Shown: positions 54,432-63,681, numbered from the stretch's first letter. The stretch is 64,000 nucleotides of DNA from Hymenobacter rubidus (GCF_016734815.1 NZ_JAERQF010000013.1:1-64000); one strand, 5' to 3'. Numbers and translations: made by a program. The notes: generated by a model from the letters alone, not told the origin.

Positions 54432-55673
54432 CTACCATACCGCCCGCCCCTTCCACTGGTAGCCGCCCCGCCAGCCGGCCGCCCCTACCGCCAGCGCATA
54501 CGGCGCGTACAGCAGCTGCAGCGGCAGCAGTCCCCACAACCACTTGCGCCGCCCGAAAAACCCCAGCACTGGGTTCAAAAACCAGGCATCGGCCCCGAGC
54601 TTAACCGCCCAGGCAGCGGCCACCCAGGGCCACCAACCAGGCCACGCCAGCCCCGCTCCTATCCCGGCGGCTAGGGCCACGTTGGCGCCCAGCACCAGCA
54701 AAGCCAGGCGGCGCGGCGCGGTGCTGTGGTAGTGCCGCCACTTGCTGGCCCAGCGCACCCGCTGCCGCAGCAGCGCCCGCAGCGTAGGCGGCGCGGCCGT
54801 ACGCACCATGGCCGCCGTATCGGCCAGAAAATGCGCCGTACCGGGGAAAGCTGCGTGGATTTTGTGGAGCAGAAACTCGTCGTCGCCGCTGGCCAGGTGG
54901 GCATTGTCGGCGAAGCCGCCCACGGCTTCGAACGCTGTGCGGCGGTAGGCCAGGTTGGCCCCGTTGCACATGGTGGGCTGCTGGCAGGCCAGGCAGGCCG
55001 CGCCCACGCCCACCAGCCCGGCAAACTCCAGGCCCATGAGGGTTTGCAGGAGCGAGTCGGAGCCCGTCAGCAGCACCGGACCGCTGAGGAAATTGGCCTG
55101 TGGCTCGCGCAGAAGTTGAGTTGCATAAGCATCCAGCCAGCCCGGACCCAGTCGGCAGTCGGCATCGGTGCAGACCAGCCACGGGGCGCGGGCCGCTTGC
55201 TGGGCGGCGAGTAGGGCGGCTTTTTTACCGGTTTCCGTAGCCGGCAGGGTGATGAGCCGCAGGGCAAACGGCGAGTCGCGGGCAGCAGCGGCTACGAGGG
55301 CGGCCGTGGCATCGGTGGAATGGTCGTCGGCTATCAGGACTTCGAAGTGCGCGGCGGGCAGCAGCTGGACACGGAGGTCATGCAGCAGCTGGGGCAGGTT
55401 TTCGGCTTCGTTGCGAGCGGCAATGAGGATAGCGAAGAGGAGCGGTTGCGAAGATGTTGAACTGAAAAGTTGAGAGTTAAAAGTAAAAAGTTCGTCATTG
55501 GGGGCGGTTACGGCTTCCCCTGTGGCATGAACAGTCGCACCAGCTACTTCAACGCTTTTTCCTTTTAACTTTTCACTTTTAACTCCATTCGCCAGCCAGC
55601 CGGCCCGCAGCCGCACCATCAGCCCCGCATAAAGCAGCGGCAATACCAGCAGGGCCATTCCAGCCAGCATCAT
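54432..55673 (-). CDS. GT2 family glycosyltransferase with in-frame insertion
   Basis: The protein has 413 residues from ATG 55673, whose ATGA overlaps the stop of the upstream membrane-protein gene. An N-terminal helix is followed by a GT-A domain with ILIAARNEAENLPQ, IADDHSTDATA, CTDADCRLG, SGDDEFLLHK and QRVRWASKW, then C-terminal membrane helices. It belongs to the processive/bactoprenol-type GT2 enzymes of unknown acceptor. Between the first helix and the GT domain (about residues 30-70) an AT-rich insertion of a palindromic sequence is read in frame (see the repeat at 55474-55585). It forms an operon with the upstream flippase-like gene. Confidence 0.85.
   Translation of the reverse strand: MMLAGMALLVLPLLYAGLMVRLRAGWLANGVKSEKLKGKSVEVAGATVHATGEAVTAPNDELFTFNSQLFSSTSSQPLLFAILIAARNEAENLPQLLHDLRVQLLPAAHFEVLIADDHSTDATAALVAAAARDSPFALRLITLPATETGKKAALLAAQQAARAPWLVCTDADCRLGPGWLDAYATQLLREPQANFLSGPVLLTGSDSLLQTLMGLEFAGLVGVGAACLACQQPTMCNGANLAYRRTAFEAVGGFADNAHLASGDDEFLLHKIHAAFPGTAHFLADTAAMVRTAAPPTLRALLRQRVRWASKWRHYHSTAPRRLALLVLGANVALAAGIGAGLAWPGWWPWVAAAWAVKLGADAWFLNPVLGFFGRRKWLWGLLPLQLLYAPYALAVGAAGWRGGYQWKGRAVW
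55474..55585. repeat. Palindromic AT-rich insert inside the GT2 gene
   Basis: Arms 55474-55492 and 55567-55585 (GAGTTAAAAGTAAAAAGTT and its complement) match at 18 of 19 positions. The element is AT-rich within a very GC-rich gene and keeps the reading frame. Confidence 0.75.
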
Positions 55674-56788
55674 CGGCCCGCCCGCTTTTCGCGCAGCACC
55701 CGCAGGCCCGGCACCAGCAGCAGCCCGGCCGCGCTGGGCAGGGCAATATTGATGACCCACAAACTCAGGCTGGCCGACAGCACCGGTAGCGCCGGCTGGC
55801 CCAGCAGGCCGAACAAGTGCGTGGCCGACAACTCCCGCACGCCCACATCGGCCAGGGCATTGAGCGAGGGCACCAGTGATTTCAGCAGGAAGGTCCCCGC
55901 CACCGCCGCTAGCCCCGGCCCCAGCGGCCCGCCCACGCCATAGGCCGCCAGCAGCAGCATAAACTGCGCGCAAAACACCCCGTAGCGCAGCCCCGAAAGG
56001 ACCAGCACCGCGTGCAGCGCCCGCGCCGGATACGTGGGCATGATGGCCAGCGCCGGCCGAAACCGCCGCAACGGCCGCCACACGCCCAGCGCCGCCAGCA
56101 GCAAGCGCGAACGGTACAGGGGCACCAGTACCAGCGCGCTCAGCAGCACGGCTGAGGCCGCCACGCCCAGCCCGGCGGCCGGGTAGCCCTTCAGGTAAAA
56201 CGTCAGCAGGAAGTAGAGCAGGCCCGCCACGCCCGCCAGCACGGTGGCCACCAATTGGCAGTAGCGCCCCAGAAATACGGCGCCCAGCGCACTCACCCGG
56301 CGGCTTTTCAGCTCGATGATGCGGCCGGCGTAGTCGCCCACGCGGTTGGGGGTGGCAAAGCCCAGCGTGAGGCCCACCAGCACCGCCCGAAAGCTGCGCC
56401 CGAAGGTGACAGGCTCCAGGTGCCGGGCCAGGCGGTACCATTTCCAGGCCTCCAGGCCCCAGTTGAGCGGCACCAGCGCCAGGGCTGCCAGCACCGGCCC
56501 GCGCCCGGCCCCGCTGAGCGTAGTAGCCAGCAACTGCCGCCAGGCCTTCGCCGTATCGGGCGCGGCAAAAATGGAATTGTACAGCAGCCCCAGGGTGAGC
56601 AGGGTGACGCCAATTTTGCCCCAGAAAACCAGCCGGCGCCATTGCCGGGCGCGGCGGGTTTCGGGCTCGGGGGCGGGTTGGCGGCGATTAGGGCCGGAAG
56701 GGCTCAGGCTGGCGGCTGCAGCCGGCGCGGCGCTAGGTGTAGTGCCCTGGCTTGGGTTGTAACTTTGTGTCAGATGCCTGCCCCCCAA
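55670..56788 (-). CDS. LPG-synthase-like (UPF0104) membrane protein
   Basis: The protein has about 372 residues with eight or so membrane helices, of the lysylphosphatidylglycerol synthase transmembrane/flippase-like family; NRVGDYAGRIIELKSRR, GRYCQLVATVLAG and NALADVGVREL are typical conserved positions. The start is unclear: no ATG or GTG occurs in frame before the homologous region, and the only credible codon is a TTG at 56788 that overlaps the 5' end of ruvC on the opposite strand. The stop overlaps the GT2 start (ATGA). The pair may handle a lipid-linked sugar; that is inferred from the pairing only. Confidence 0.75.
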   Translation of the reverse strand: MGGRHLTQSYNPSQGTTPSAAPAAAASLSPSGPNRRQPAPEPETRRARQWRRLVFWGKIGVTLLTLGLLYNSIFAAPDTAKAWRQLLATTLSGAGRGPVLAALALVPLNWGLEAWKWYRLARHLEPVTFGRSFRAVLVGLTLGFATPNRVGDYAGRIIELKSRRVSALGAVFLGRYCQLVATVLAGVAGLLYFLLTFYLKGYPAAGLGVAASAVLLSALVLVPLYRSRLLLAALGVWRPLRRFRPALAIMPTYPARALHAVLVLSGLRYGVFCAQFMLLLAAYGVGGPLGPGLAAVAGTFLLKSLVPSLNALADVGVRELSATHLFGLLGQPALPVLSASLSLWVINIALPSAAGLLLVPGLRVLREKRAGR

Positions 56789-57412
56789 CGCCCCCGCCCC
56801 GCCCCTGCCGTCGAGCTGCTGCCCAAAATCATTATGGGCGTCGACCCCGGCACCCAAATTATGGGTTACGCCCTGATTGAGGTGCGCGGCCAGCGGGTCG
56901 ACGTGCTGTGCTACGACGTTATCAATATGAAGGCGCTGGGGTCGAACCATGCCGTAAAGCTAAAGCGGATTTTTGACCGCATGCTGGAGCTCATCGACGA
57001 GTACCTGCCCGACGAGCTGGCCATCGAGGCCCCGTTTTTCGGCGTCAACGTGCAGAGTATGCTCAAGCTGGGCCGGGCCCAGGGCGTGGCCATCGCCGCC
57101 GCCCTCTCCCGCCAGATTCCCTACGTGGAATACGCGCCCACCAAGGTGAAGCAGTCCGTCACGGGCTCGGGCTCGGCCACCAAGGAGCAGGTGGCCCACA
57201 TGCTGCGCCAGACCCTCACGCTGCCGCCCCTGGCCGAAGCCAGTAAGTTCCTCGACGCCACCGATGCCCTGGCCGTGGCCCTCTGCCACCATTACATGAA
57301 GGGCAACAACACCACCGTGAGCGGCGGCAAAAGCTGGGGCAAGTTCCTGACCGAAAACCCGGAGCGGCTGGGGGCGAGTACGGGCAAGAAAAAAGCGCAG
57401 GCGAAGGGATAG
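56774..57412 (+). CDS. ruvC: Holliday junction resolvase RuvC
   Basis: The protein has 212 residues, slightly longer than the usual 170-190 because of a basic C-terminal tail (GASTGKKKAQAKG). Catalytic acidic residues are in IIMGVDPGTQ, LAIEAPFFG and DATDALAVALCHH. RuvC cuts four-way DNA junctions as a dimer during recombination. The start at 56774 sits within about 15 bp of the divergent membrane-protein gene. No ruvA or ruvB is adjacent, as is common in Bacteroidota. Confidence 0.95.
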   Translation: MPAPQRPRPAPAVELLPKIIMGVDPGTQIMGYALIEVRGQRVDVLCYDVINMKALGSNHAVKLKRIFDRMLELIDEYLPDELAIEAPFFGVNVQSMLKLGRAQGVAIAAALSRQIPYVEYAPTKVKQSVTGSGSATKEQVAHMLRQTLTLPPLAEASKFLDATDALAVALCHHYMKGNNTTVSGGKSWGKFLTENPERLGASTGKKKAQAKG

Positions 57413-57452
57413 CGCAAGCGGCAAGTATGCTCAAACTGATGCCTGCATTCTC

Positions 57453-57746
57453 CTAAAAGCGCCGCCCGAAGAATTTTGAGATATCAAAATAATACGACAC
57501 CGTACTCCCATCCGATTTCTTAAACGCCAGAATGTCGTAAGGCTTTTTGTTTTCTGAGGTTAAGGATTGCCTTACGAATTGGCAGTCCGGGCAAACCTGC
57601 CTGACGTAGGCGTACTCCTGTGCTACTCCTCGAATAACAATGGCTTGCTCGAAGGAACTGCCGTCTCTTTCAGCGCTTCCAACGTTTTTGGTGGTCGCGC
57701 AGGCTGTAATAACCAGTAAACCCACCGAAAGTCCGATTTTGCTCAT
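57453..57746 (-). CDS. Small hypothetical lipoprotein
   Basis: The protein has 97 residues from ATG 57746 (MSKIGLSVGLLVITACATTK), with a clear lipobox ITAC. The mature part has a CPDC pair (VRQVCPDCQFVRQ) and a conserved-looking C-terminus SYYFDISKFFGRRF. No family is recognised. It is convergent with ruvC (40-bp gap). The region is noticeably less GC-rich than its neighbours, which may indicate transfer or weak codon selection. Confidence 0.75.
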   Translation of the reverse strand: MSKIGLSVGLLVITACATTKNVGSAERDGSSFEQAIVIRGVAQEYAYVRQVCPDCQFVRQSLTSENKKPYDILAFKKSDGSTVSYYFDISKFFGRRF

Positions 57747-57918
57747 TTTGCTCAGTGTAATTGTGTAAGCCATGCATCCAGTCCTTTGCGCACAACTGCT
57801 TTGCTTCGGAAATAGTATGCTGCCTGCTTGATGCCCAATTTGTCTCAATTACACAGGTTACGCTTTCGGGCGGCTACCGCTTTGCGCAAGCCCCGTCTTG
57901 CCTGGTCAATGAAAGGGC

Positions 57919-58719
57919 TCAACTCATTACTGCAATTTCCCCCGCCGCATACGTCACCGCGTAGCCGCTGATGTCCACCCGGTCGCCTTCGCGCAGGCGG
58001 CACCACAAGTCGCCACCGCGGGGCGAAATCTGGCGGGCGCGCAGCTCGGTTTTGCCTAGCTTCTCGGCCCAATAGGGAATGAGCGTGCTGTGGGCCGAGC
58101 CGGTCACGGGGTCTTCGGGCACGCCCACGCGGGGCGCGAAAAACCGGGACACAAAATCGACGCCGGGACTACCGGGCGCGGTGGCGATGACCCCCACGTA
58201 CTCCAGCGCCGCGATGCGGGCGTAGTCGGGGCGCAGGGCCAGCACTTCGGCTTCGGTGTTGAAGACGACCAGCAGGTCGCGGGCGGCCAGCACGTGCAGC
58301 GGCGTGGCGCGTAGGCCGTCGACCAGGCCGGTGGGGTGCGCGGTTAGCTCCTGCGGCGGGCGCGAAGGGAAGTCCAGCGTGAGGCGGCCATCGGCTTCGC
58401 GGGCCACCCGCAAGGGGCCGCTCTGGCTGTGGAAGGTGACCTGCGCTTCGGAGAAGCCCAGGTGCGTGAACAGCACGTGGGCCGAAGCCAGCGTGGCGTG
58501 CCCACACAGGTCGATTTCCACGGCAGGCGTAAACCAGCGGATGTCGTACTCGGCCACGGTACCGGCGCGGGGCACGATGAAGGCGGTTTCGGCCAGGCTG
58601 TTTTCGGCGGCGATGTGCTGCATGAGCTCGGCCGAAGGAAAGGCATCGAGCGGGCACACACCGGCGGGGTTGCCGGTGAATGGGGCTTGGGCGAAGGCGT
58701 CGACGTGGAAATAGCGCAT
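57919..58719 (-). CDS. PhzF family isomerase-like protein
   Basis: This 266-residue protein belongs to the PhzF/diaminopimelate-epimerase fold family. ATG 58719 (MRYFHVDAFAQAPFTGNPAG) is the conserved PhzF start; the longer frame from 58815 is not needed. The catalytic Glu is in NSLAETAFIV, and CGHATLASAHV and PEDPVTGSAHS are family motifs. Substrates of most members are unknown; there is no phenazine pathway nearby. It appears monocistronic. Confidence 0.9.
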   Translation of the reverse strand: MRYFHVDAFAQAPFTGNPAGVCPLDAFPSAELMQHIAAENSLAETAFIVPRAGTVAEYDIRWFTPAVEIDLCGHATLASAHVLFTHLGFSEAQVTFHSQSGPLRVAREADGRLTLDFPSRPPQELTAHPTGLVDGLRATPLHVLAARDLLVVFNTEAEVLALRPDYARIAALEYVGVIATAPGSPGVDFVSRFFAPRVGVPEDPVTGSAHSTLIPYWAEKLGKTELRARQISPRGGDLWCRLREGDRVDISGYAVTYAAGEIAVMS

Positions 58720-58912
58720 GGGGACGGCGGGAGCAGTGACGAATGGGTGCGGCAAGAATACGGCGGACAGCGCAAGGCGGAGGCATTGCCGGGGCCGGGC
58801 CGTGATTTTTTTCAAAATAACTTAGGGGCCACGCAACCGCGCCGGCCGGCCGCCGGTCATGAGCCCAGATGCCGGGGGCTGTACACCCCGGTTTCTTCTA
58901 CTGTCCTTCTGC

Positions 58913-59485
58913 ATGCCGCCTCCCCTCGCCCCGGTTGATGAGGCCCTGCTGGCGGCGTGCCGGCGGGGCGAATCGGCTGCGCAGCACCGGCTCTATCAAA
59001 ACCTCTCTTATCTGCTGATGGGGGTGTGCCTGCGCTACTGCCCCAACCGGGCCGAAGCGGAGGACGCCCTGCAAAACACGTTCGTTAAAATCTTCACCCG
59101 CCTCGACCAATACCGCGGCCAGGGGCCTTTCGAGGCCTGGGCCCGGCGCATTGCCGTCACCACCTCGCTGCACGCCGTGGAGCAGCACCGCCTGCGCCAC
59201 CCCGGCCCCGGCGGCGAGGCCCTCGAGGACATGGCCGCCGACCTGCCCACGGCCGAGCCTTCCGCCCTGGAGCACCTGGCCGCCGACGACCTGCTGGCCT
59301 TGCTGGCCACGCTGCCGCCCGGCTACCGCGCCGTGCTCAACCTCTACGCCGTGGAAGGCTACTCCCACCAGGAAATCGGCGAGCTGCTGGGCATCGCCGA
59401 AGGCACCAGCAAATCGCAGCTGGCCCGGGCCCGCCGGCTGCTCGAAACCCGCCTGGCGGCCCAACACCACCCCCAATTGCCATGA
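58913..59485 (+). CDS. ECF-type RNA polymerase sigma factor
   Basis: This 190-residue sigma-70 family protein has region 2 (RAEAEDALQNTFVKIFTRL, FEAWARRIAVT) and region 4 (LPPGYRAVLNLYAVEGYSHQ, IAEGTSKSQLARARRLL). ATG 58913 is preferred over 58859, which adds a proline- and cysteine-rich leader. The stop overlaps the ATG of the next gene (ATGA), linking it to a membrane partner that is probably its anti-sigma factor. Confidence 0.9.
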   Translation: MPPPLAPVDEALLAACRRGESAAQHRLYQNLSYLLMGVCLRYCPNRAEAEDALQNTFVKIFTRLDQYRGQGPFEAWARRIAVTTSLHAVEQHRLRHPGPGGEALEDMAADLPTAEPSALEHLAADDLLALLATLPPGYRAVLNLYAVEGYSHQEIGELLGIAEGTSKSQLARARRLLETRLAAQHHPQLP

Positions 59486-61257
59486 CCGACCGCGAACCCG
59501 ACGACTTATACGATGCCCTGCGCGACCGCCTGGCCAACTACGGCCAGGAGCCGCCCGCGCCGCTCTGGGCCGACATTCGGGCGCAGCTACCGCCGCCCGT
59601 GGCCGTGCCGCAGCTGCGCCAGCGCAAGCGGCGGCGCGCCGTTTGGCTGGCGGTGCTGTTGCTGATTGTGAGTGTGTTCTGGCAGTGGCGGTTATCGGAG
59701 TGGCTTCAAAAAGTATCTCGGTCCGAAACTACAGCTCGCTCCACTTCCATTCAGCACACGCAAACCCATAAAGCCCTACGCACCAATCCGGCTACGCAAC
59801 TACCTGCCGCGGATGGGACAGCGGTCACTGCTGAGGGCACCTCCACCGGTATTGCCTCGAACAATGGTGGCGCTGGCTTGGCTGCCGGCACTCGCCCGGC
59901 CGACCAACTGATGGGTGCGGGTAGCAACACGGCGGCAACGGCCGGCACGCCGGCACCCGTTCGGTCGGCTACCGGCGCCGGCCGCGCTGCCACCGTGGCT
60001 GCTGGTCGGCTGGCAATGGCTTCGGTTTCCCCATCTGGCTCTCGCAGCGCAGCTAAAACGGCAGCAGGCATTTCGGCCAGGCGCCTGGGCAAGTTCCGGG
60101 CAAGCCGCAACGGGCGGACCGGCGCTGTCTCTCAGACCGAAGCGGCAACGGGGAGCAGTGCCGTTGCAGTGGCTACTACTCTTGCTACCCAGGCAACTTT
60201 TGCCACTGCTGGCTCCCGCCGTCGCGTCCGCTACGCCAAGGCAACCACTCGCCCGGCCGCCGGCCAACTGCCCCGGCCCCACCTCAACCCGCAGCGTCTG
60301 GCCACGGCAAAGAATGCGCTGCCAGGGCCTGCTGCATTCGCGTCAGCAGCAGGGCCTGCGAGTGCACCCGTATCCGAGCTTCCCACTGATGCTGGCTCTT
60401 TCGCGGCCTGGAGCCGGCTGCAGCCGCTTCTGGTGGCACTTACGCAAACAGCAGGAGCCACGCCAACTGGCCAGGCTCAACTCATCGGCCACCAGCACCC
60501 GGCCGTGGCACAAGTGTCCCGTTGGGCGGTGCAGGTGCTGGGTGGGCCGGCGCTCACGTACCGGTATCTGGGCACAGCTTCGGGCCTGAGCTACTCCACT
60601 ACGCCAAACATTACCGCTGCTGCTCCCACGGGCAGTACTTCTACCGCTGCTACTTCTTCGGTGGCGGAGTTGGAACGGCCCGCTCTGGGCTACGGCGCGC
60701 AGGTGAGCGTGCGCCGGGTGCTCAACGGGCGCTGGGCCGCGAGCGCCGGCCTTGGCTACGCCGAATATGCCACCCGGCTGGCCCTGCAACGGGTGAGTTC
60801 GACAACCGGTTTGCCCTCGAATACCATACTACATGCGCTGGACAGCGCCAATCGGCTGAGCGCTGCCAATACCACCATTCACCGCCGCGACACTTACCGG
60901 TTTCTGACCGTGCCGCTACGGCTAAGCTATACCTGGGCGGCCGGCCCCCGCTGGCAGGTCAACGGCCTGCTGGGAATGGATGTGGCGGCCTACCTCGGCG
61001 GCAACAGCACCGAGGGCACGGCCTGCGCCTGCCAAACCCAAAGCTGGGGCGTGTCGGGCAGCCCGTACCGCCGCGTCAGCCTGGGCGCCAGCCTGGGCAT
61101 CGAAGCCCGCTACCACCTCACCGATAAGTGGACCCTGCTGGCCCAGCCCACGGGCACCTACCTACTCACGCCGCTGGCCAAGTCCACTACCTCGCTCTAC
61201 CAGCGCTACCTGTTTGGGGGTACGGCCCTGCTGGGGGTTTCCCACGACTTGCCTTAA
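59482..61257 (+). CDS. Putative anti-sigma / outer-membrane-barrel-like membrane protein
   Basis: The protein has 591 residues. The cytoplasmic N-terminus (DDLYDALRDRLANYGQEPPA, then APLWADIRAQL) resembles the short anti-sigma segment found in Bacteroidota proteins encoded after ECF sigma genes. One membrane helix follows a RQRKRRR stretch (about 54-66). Residues about 80-330 are Ala/Thr/Gly-rich and of low complexity. The C-terminal 200 residues (AVQVLGGPALTYRYLG, ASAGLGYAEYATRL, RWQVNGLLGMDVAAYLG) look like a small beta-barrel domain. It would sequester the sigma factor at the membrane; this is inferred from gene order and architecture. Confidence 0.75.
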   Translation: MTDREPDDLYDALRDRLANYGQEPPAPLWADIRAQLPPPVAVPQLRQRKRRRAVWLAVLLLIVSVFWQWRLSEWLQKVSRSETTARSTSIQHTQTHKALRTNPATQLPAADGTAVTAEGTSTGIASNNGGAGLAAGTRPADQLMGAGSNTAATAGTPAPVRSATGAGRAATVAAGRLAMASVSPSGSRSAAKTAAGISARRLGKFRASRNGRTGAVSQTEAATGSSAVAVATTLATQATFATAGSRRRVRYAKATTRPAAGQLPRPHLNPQRLATAKNALPGPAAFASAAGPASAPVSELPTDAGSFAAWSRLQPLLVALTQTAGATPTGQAQLIGHQHPAVAQVSRWAVQVLGGPALTYRYLGTASGLSYSTTPNITAAAPTGSTSTAATSSVAELERPALGYGAQVSVRRVLNGRWAASAGLGYAEYATRLALQRVSSTTGLPSNTILHALDSANRLSAANTTIHRRDTYRFLTVPLRLSYTWAAGPRWQVNGLLGMDVAAYLGGNSTEGTACACQTQSWGVSGSPYRRVSLGASLGIEARYHLTDKWTLLAQPTGTYLLTPLAKSTTSLYQRYLFGGTALLGVSHDLP

Positions 61258-61284
61258 CCCAACGGGCTGCTTGCTTTGGGTTAA
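61254..61284 (+). terminator. Weak hairpin at the end of the sigma operon
   Basis: TTAACCCAA and TTGGGTTAA form a 9-bp stem that overlaps the stop codon of the membrane protein. No T-run follows, so it may be a stability hairpin rather than an intrinsic terminator. Confidence 0.3.
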
Positions 61285-61339
61285 ACAGTAAATTCTTATC
61301 TGATAATCTGATACTTATCCTCTTTTTCGATTTTACGCC

Positions 61340-62362
61340 ATGAAGCCTTTCGTATTACTATTCTTAGGTGTGGCCCTGCTGGCCGCCTGCCGCAAAGATG
61401 ACGTAATTGTGTGCGACCCGGTAGTCGCGCCGTCTTCATTCGCCGACATACGGGCTGCCGCTCCGGCGGTCCAAAGGTTCACGTTCAATCTGGCACAGGC
61501 CCAAAGTTTGCTCACCAGCAAAGGAACCAGACTGGCTTTCGGGCCCAATGTGTTCTATCTGCCCAACAATACCCTGGCCACCGGCCAAGCCGAATTGAGG
61601 ATACGCGAGGTGTTTACGGTTGGTGATATGCTGCTGACCGATATGCCGACTACCACGGGCTCGCCCTTTGGTTCCTATAGATTCGGCAACCCTTTTTCTG
61701 GACAAGTGCTTATTTCTGGCGGCGAGTTCAATATCCAGGTGTGGCAAGGAAACAACCGCCTTCGCTTCGCCACTTTTGCTTCACCGGCCAATGGCGTTTC
61801 CGGATTTATGCTCGCCTCGCCGGTGCCTGCCGCGGGCCTCGATACCACGCGCATGCTGCTCTGGAACCAGCCGGCAACGGCCTGGGGTAGTATCGCGCGC
61901 GACACGGCCGGCTGGCAGCGTGTATTTTATCCTACGGCTATTGGTTTCGGCCCCCAAATTCCGGTTGCAACAGCGGCGGGCAATTTTTCGGTCGTTTTAC
62001 CGCTTGACTCGCTCGGCAACTGGAATCTCGACCAACTATGGCATGCTTACCAGGGTGCTTCTTCGGGGCCCATTGGCGTAGAAGTGCCATTATCTACCTC
62101 TGCCACAGCCACCCGCGTGTATGTTCGGCCCGTGGGATTCAATGGCTTGGCGCGTTGTGGCTATACTAATTTCGGAACCGGCAGCCGCTGGTATTGCCTG
62201 TTGCCCTACGGTGCCGCCGTCATTGCGGTGGTGCTGCAAGAGCGCGGCGGTGTGCTCTACTATGGCACCCAGCGCACCACCACAGCGGCCAATCTGGTAA
62301 TAACGCCCCCGCTGGAAGCCGTGAGCGCGGCCGAAGCAGTTCGGCGCATTCGTCTGCTGTAA
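61340..62362 (+). CDS. Hypothetical lipoprotein
   Basis: The protein has 340 residues starting MKPFVLLFLGVALLAACRKD, with lipobox LAAC. The N-terminal part (TRLAFGPNVFYLPNNT, AELRIREVFTVGDMLL, LISGGEFNIQVW) resembles a beta-sandwich motif common at the start of Bacteroidota outer-membrane proteins, in which an impermeable-looking F-x-x-N-x-F stretch is followed by a -LxIREVxxxGDML- strand. The rest is beta-rich with no recognised domain. It may share a function with the sigma/anti-sigma pair upstream, 82 bp away, but this is unproven. Confidence 0.75.
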   Translation: MKPFVLLFLGVALLAACRKDDVIVCDPVVAPSSFADIRAAAPAVQRFTFNLAQAQSLLTSKGTRLAFGPNVFYLPNNTLATGQAELRIREVFTVGDMLLTDMPTTTGSPFGSYRFGNPFSGQVLISGGEFNIQVWQGNNRLRFATFASPANGVSGFMLASPVPAAGLDTTRMLLWNQPATAWGSIARDTAGWQRVFYPTAIGFGPQIPVATAAGNFSVVLPLDSLGNWNLDQLWHAYQGASSGPIGVEVPLSTSATATRVYVRPVGFNGLARCGYTNFGTGSRWYCLLPYGAAVIAVVLQERGGVLYYGTQRTTTAANLVITPPLEAVSAAEAVRRIRLL

Positions 62363-62412
62363 GCAGGTTCAGCAAGCAGCCCCGAGCAACCCTTTAACAC
62401 GCAACGCCCGCC

Positions 62413-63681
62413 CTACAGCTGTCCCCCAATAACCACGTCACGCACCGGGTTTTCGCCCAGCCAATACGGGATTTCGGCTACGCTGCCCACGTTTAGCACC
62501 AGCACATCGGCCCGCTTGCCGGGCTCCAGGCTGCCGCAGTCGGCGGCGTGGCCAATGGCCCAGGCGGCGTTGAGGGTGGCAGCGGCCACGGCCTCTTTGG
62601 GCGTGAAACCCATTTTGAGGCAGGCCACCGACAGGGCCAGCCACAGGTTTTTGCTGGGGCACGAGCCGGGGTTGAAATCGGTGCTCAGGGCCACCGGCAG
62701 GCCGTGGTCGATGAACTCGCGGCCGGGCGCGTACACCGACTGCCGCAGAAACAGCGGCACCAGCGGCAGCAGCACGGCCACGGTTTGCCCGGCGGTGTGC
62801 TGGGCAATGCGGGCGGCGGCGGCGGGCGTGAGGTAGTCGCAGTGGTCGACGCTGGTAGCGCCCAGCGCGGCGGCCATTTCGCAGCCGCCCAGGTCGTGCA
62901 GCTGCTCGGCGTGGATTTTCAGGCCGAAGCCCATTTTATGCGCCTGCTCCAGGTAATACTTCGACACATCGAGCGGAAAAGCCCCGGCTTCGCAGAAAAC
63001 ATCCACGAAAGCCGCCTCCCCTTTCAGGTCCGACAGCACCTCGCGCAAAATGAAATCGACGTAGGCCTGCGGGCCCGCTTCCTTGAACTCGGGCGGCACC
63101 ACGTGGGCGCCCAGAAAGGTGGGCACCACCCGCACCGGCTGCTGCCGGCCGGCCGTGCGCGCCACCCGCACCAGGCGCAACTCGGTGTCGCGGTCGAGGC
63201 CGTAGCCACTTTTGGCCTCCAGCGTGGTGATGCCGTAGCGCCGAAAGCCGTCGAGGTGGTGCAGGGCATTGGCCAGCAAGTTGGCTTCGGAGGTAGCACG
63301 AGTGGCGCGCACGGTGCTCAGGATGCCACCGCCGCTGGCCAGAATGTCGAGGTAGGACTCGCCGCGCAGCTTGCGCTCGAACTCGTGGGCGCGGTTGCCG
63401 CCGAACACGAGGTGGGTGTGGCACTCCACCAGACCGGGCATCACCACGCAGCCGGTGGCGTCCACGAGGCGGGTTTCGGGGCCGAGGTGGGCCAGGTTCA
63501 GCTCGGCCATGGGGCCCACGGCCACAATTTCGGCGCCCACACAGGCCACGTAGCCTCGCTCAATAATGGTCCAATCGCCGAGTGCGGAGCCGGCCAGCGG
63601 GCGGTGCGGGGGGCCGCCGGCCAGGGTGAGCACCTGCGCGGCGTGCTGAATGAGCAGGGTGTAGGGCGTGGTCTCGAACAT
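62413..63681 (-). CDS. hutI: Imidazolonepropionase
   Basis: The 422-residue product of the amidohydrolase superfamily hydrolyses 4-imidazolone-5-propanoate to N-formimino-L-glutamate in histidine breakdown. Metal ligands are in MPGLVECHTHLVFGG, IHAEQLHDLGG and ALSTDFNPGSCPS; HCDYLTPAAA and LDRDTELRL are also typical. ATG 63681 (MFETTPYTLL) is preferred; 63696 is possible. Other hut genes are not in the window. The start is followed by 319 bp without a gene. Confidence 0.95.
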   Translation of the reverse strand: MFETTPYTLLIQHAAQVLTLAGGPPHRPLAGSALGDWTIIERGYVACVGAEIVAVGPMAELNLAHLGPETRLVDATGCVVMPGLVECHTHLVFGGNRAHEFERKLRGESYLDILASGGGILSTVRATRATSEANLLANALHHLDGFRRYGITTLEAKSGYGLDRDTELRLVRVARTAGRQQPVRVVPTFLGAHVVPPEFKEAGPQAYVDFILREVLSDLKGEAAFVDVFCEAGAFPLDVSKYYLEQAHKMGFGLKIHAEQLHDLGGCEMAAALGATSVDHCDYLTPAAAARIAQHTAGQTVAVLLPLVPLFLRQSVYAPGREFIDHGLPVALSTDFNPGSCPSKNLWLALSVACLKMGFTPKEAVAAATLNAAWAIGHAADCGSLEPGKRADVLVLNVGSVAEIPYWLGENPVRDVVIGGQL

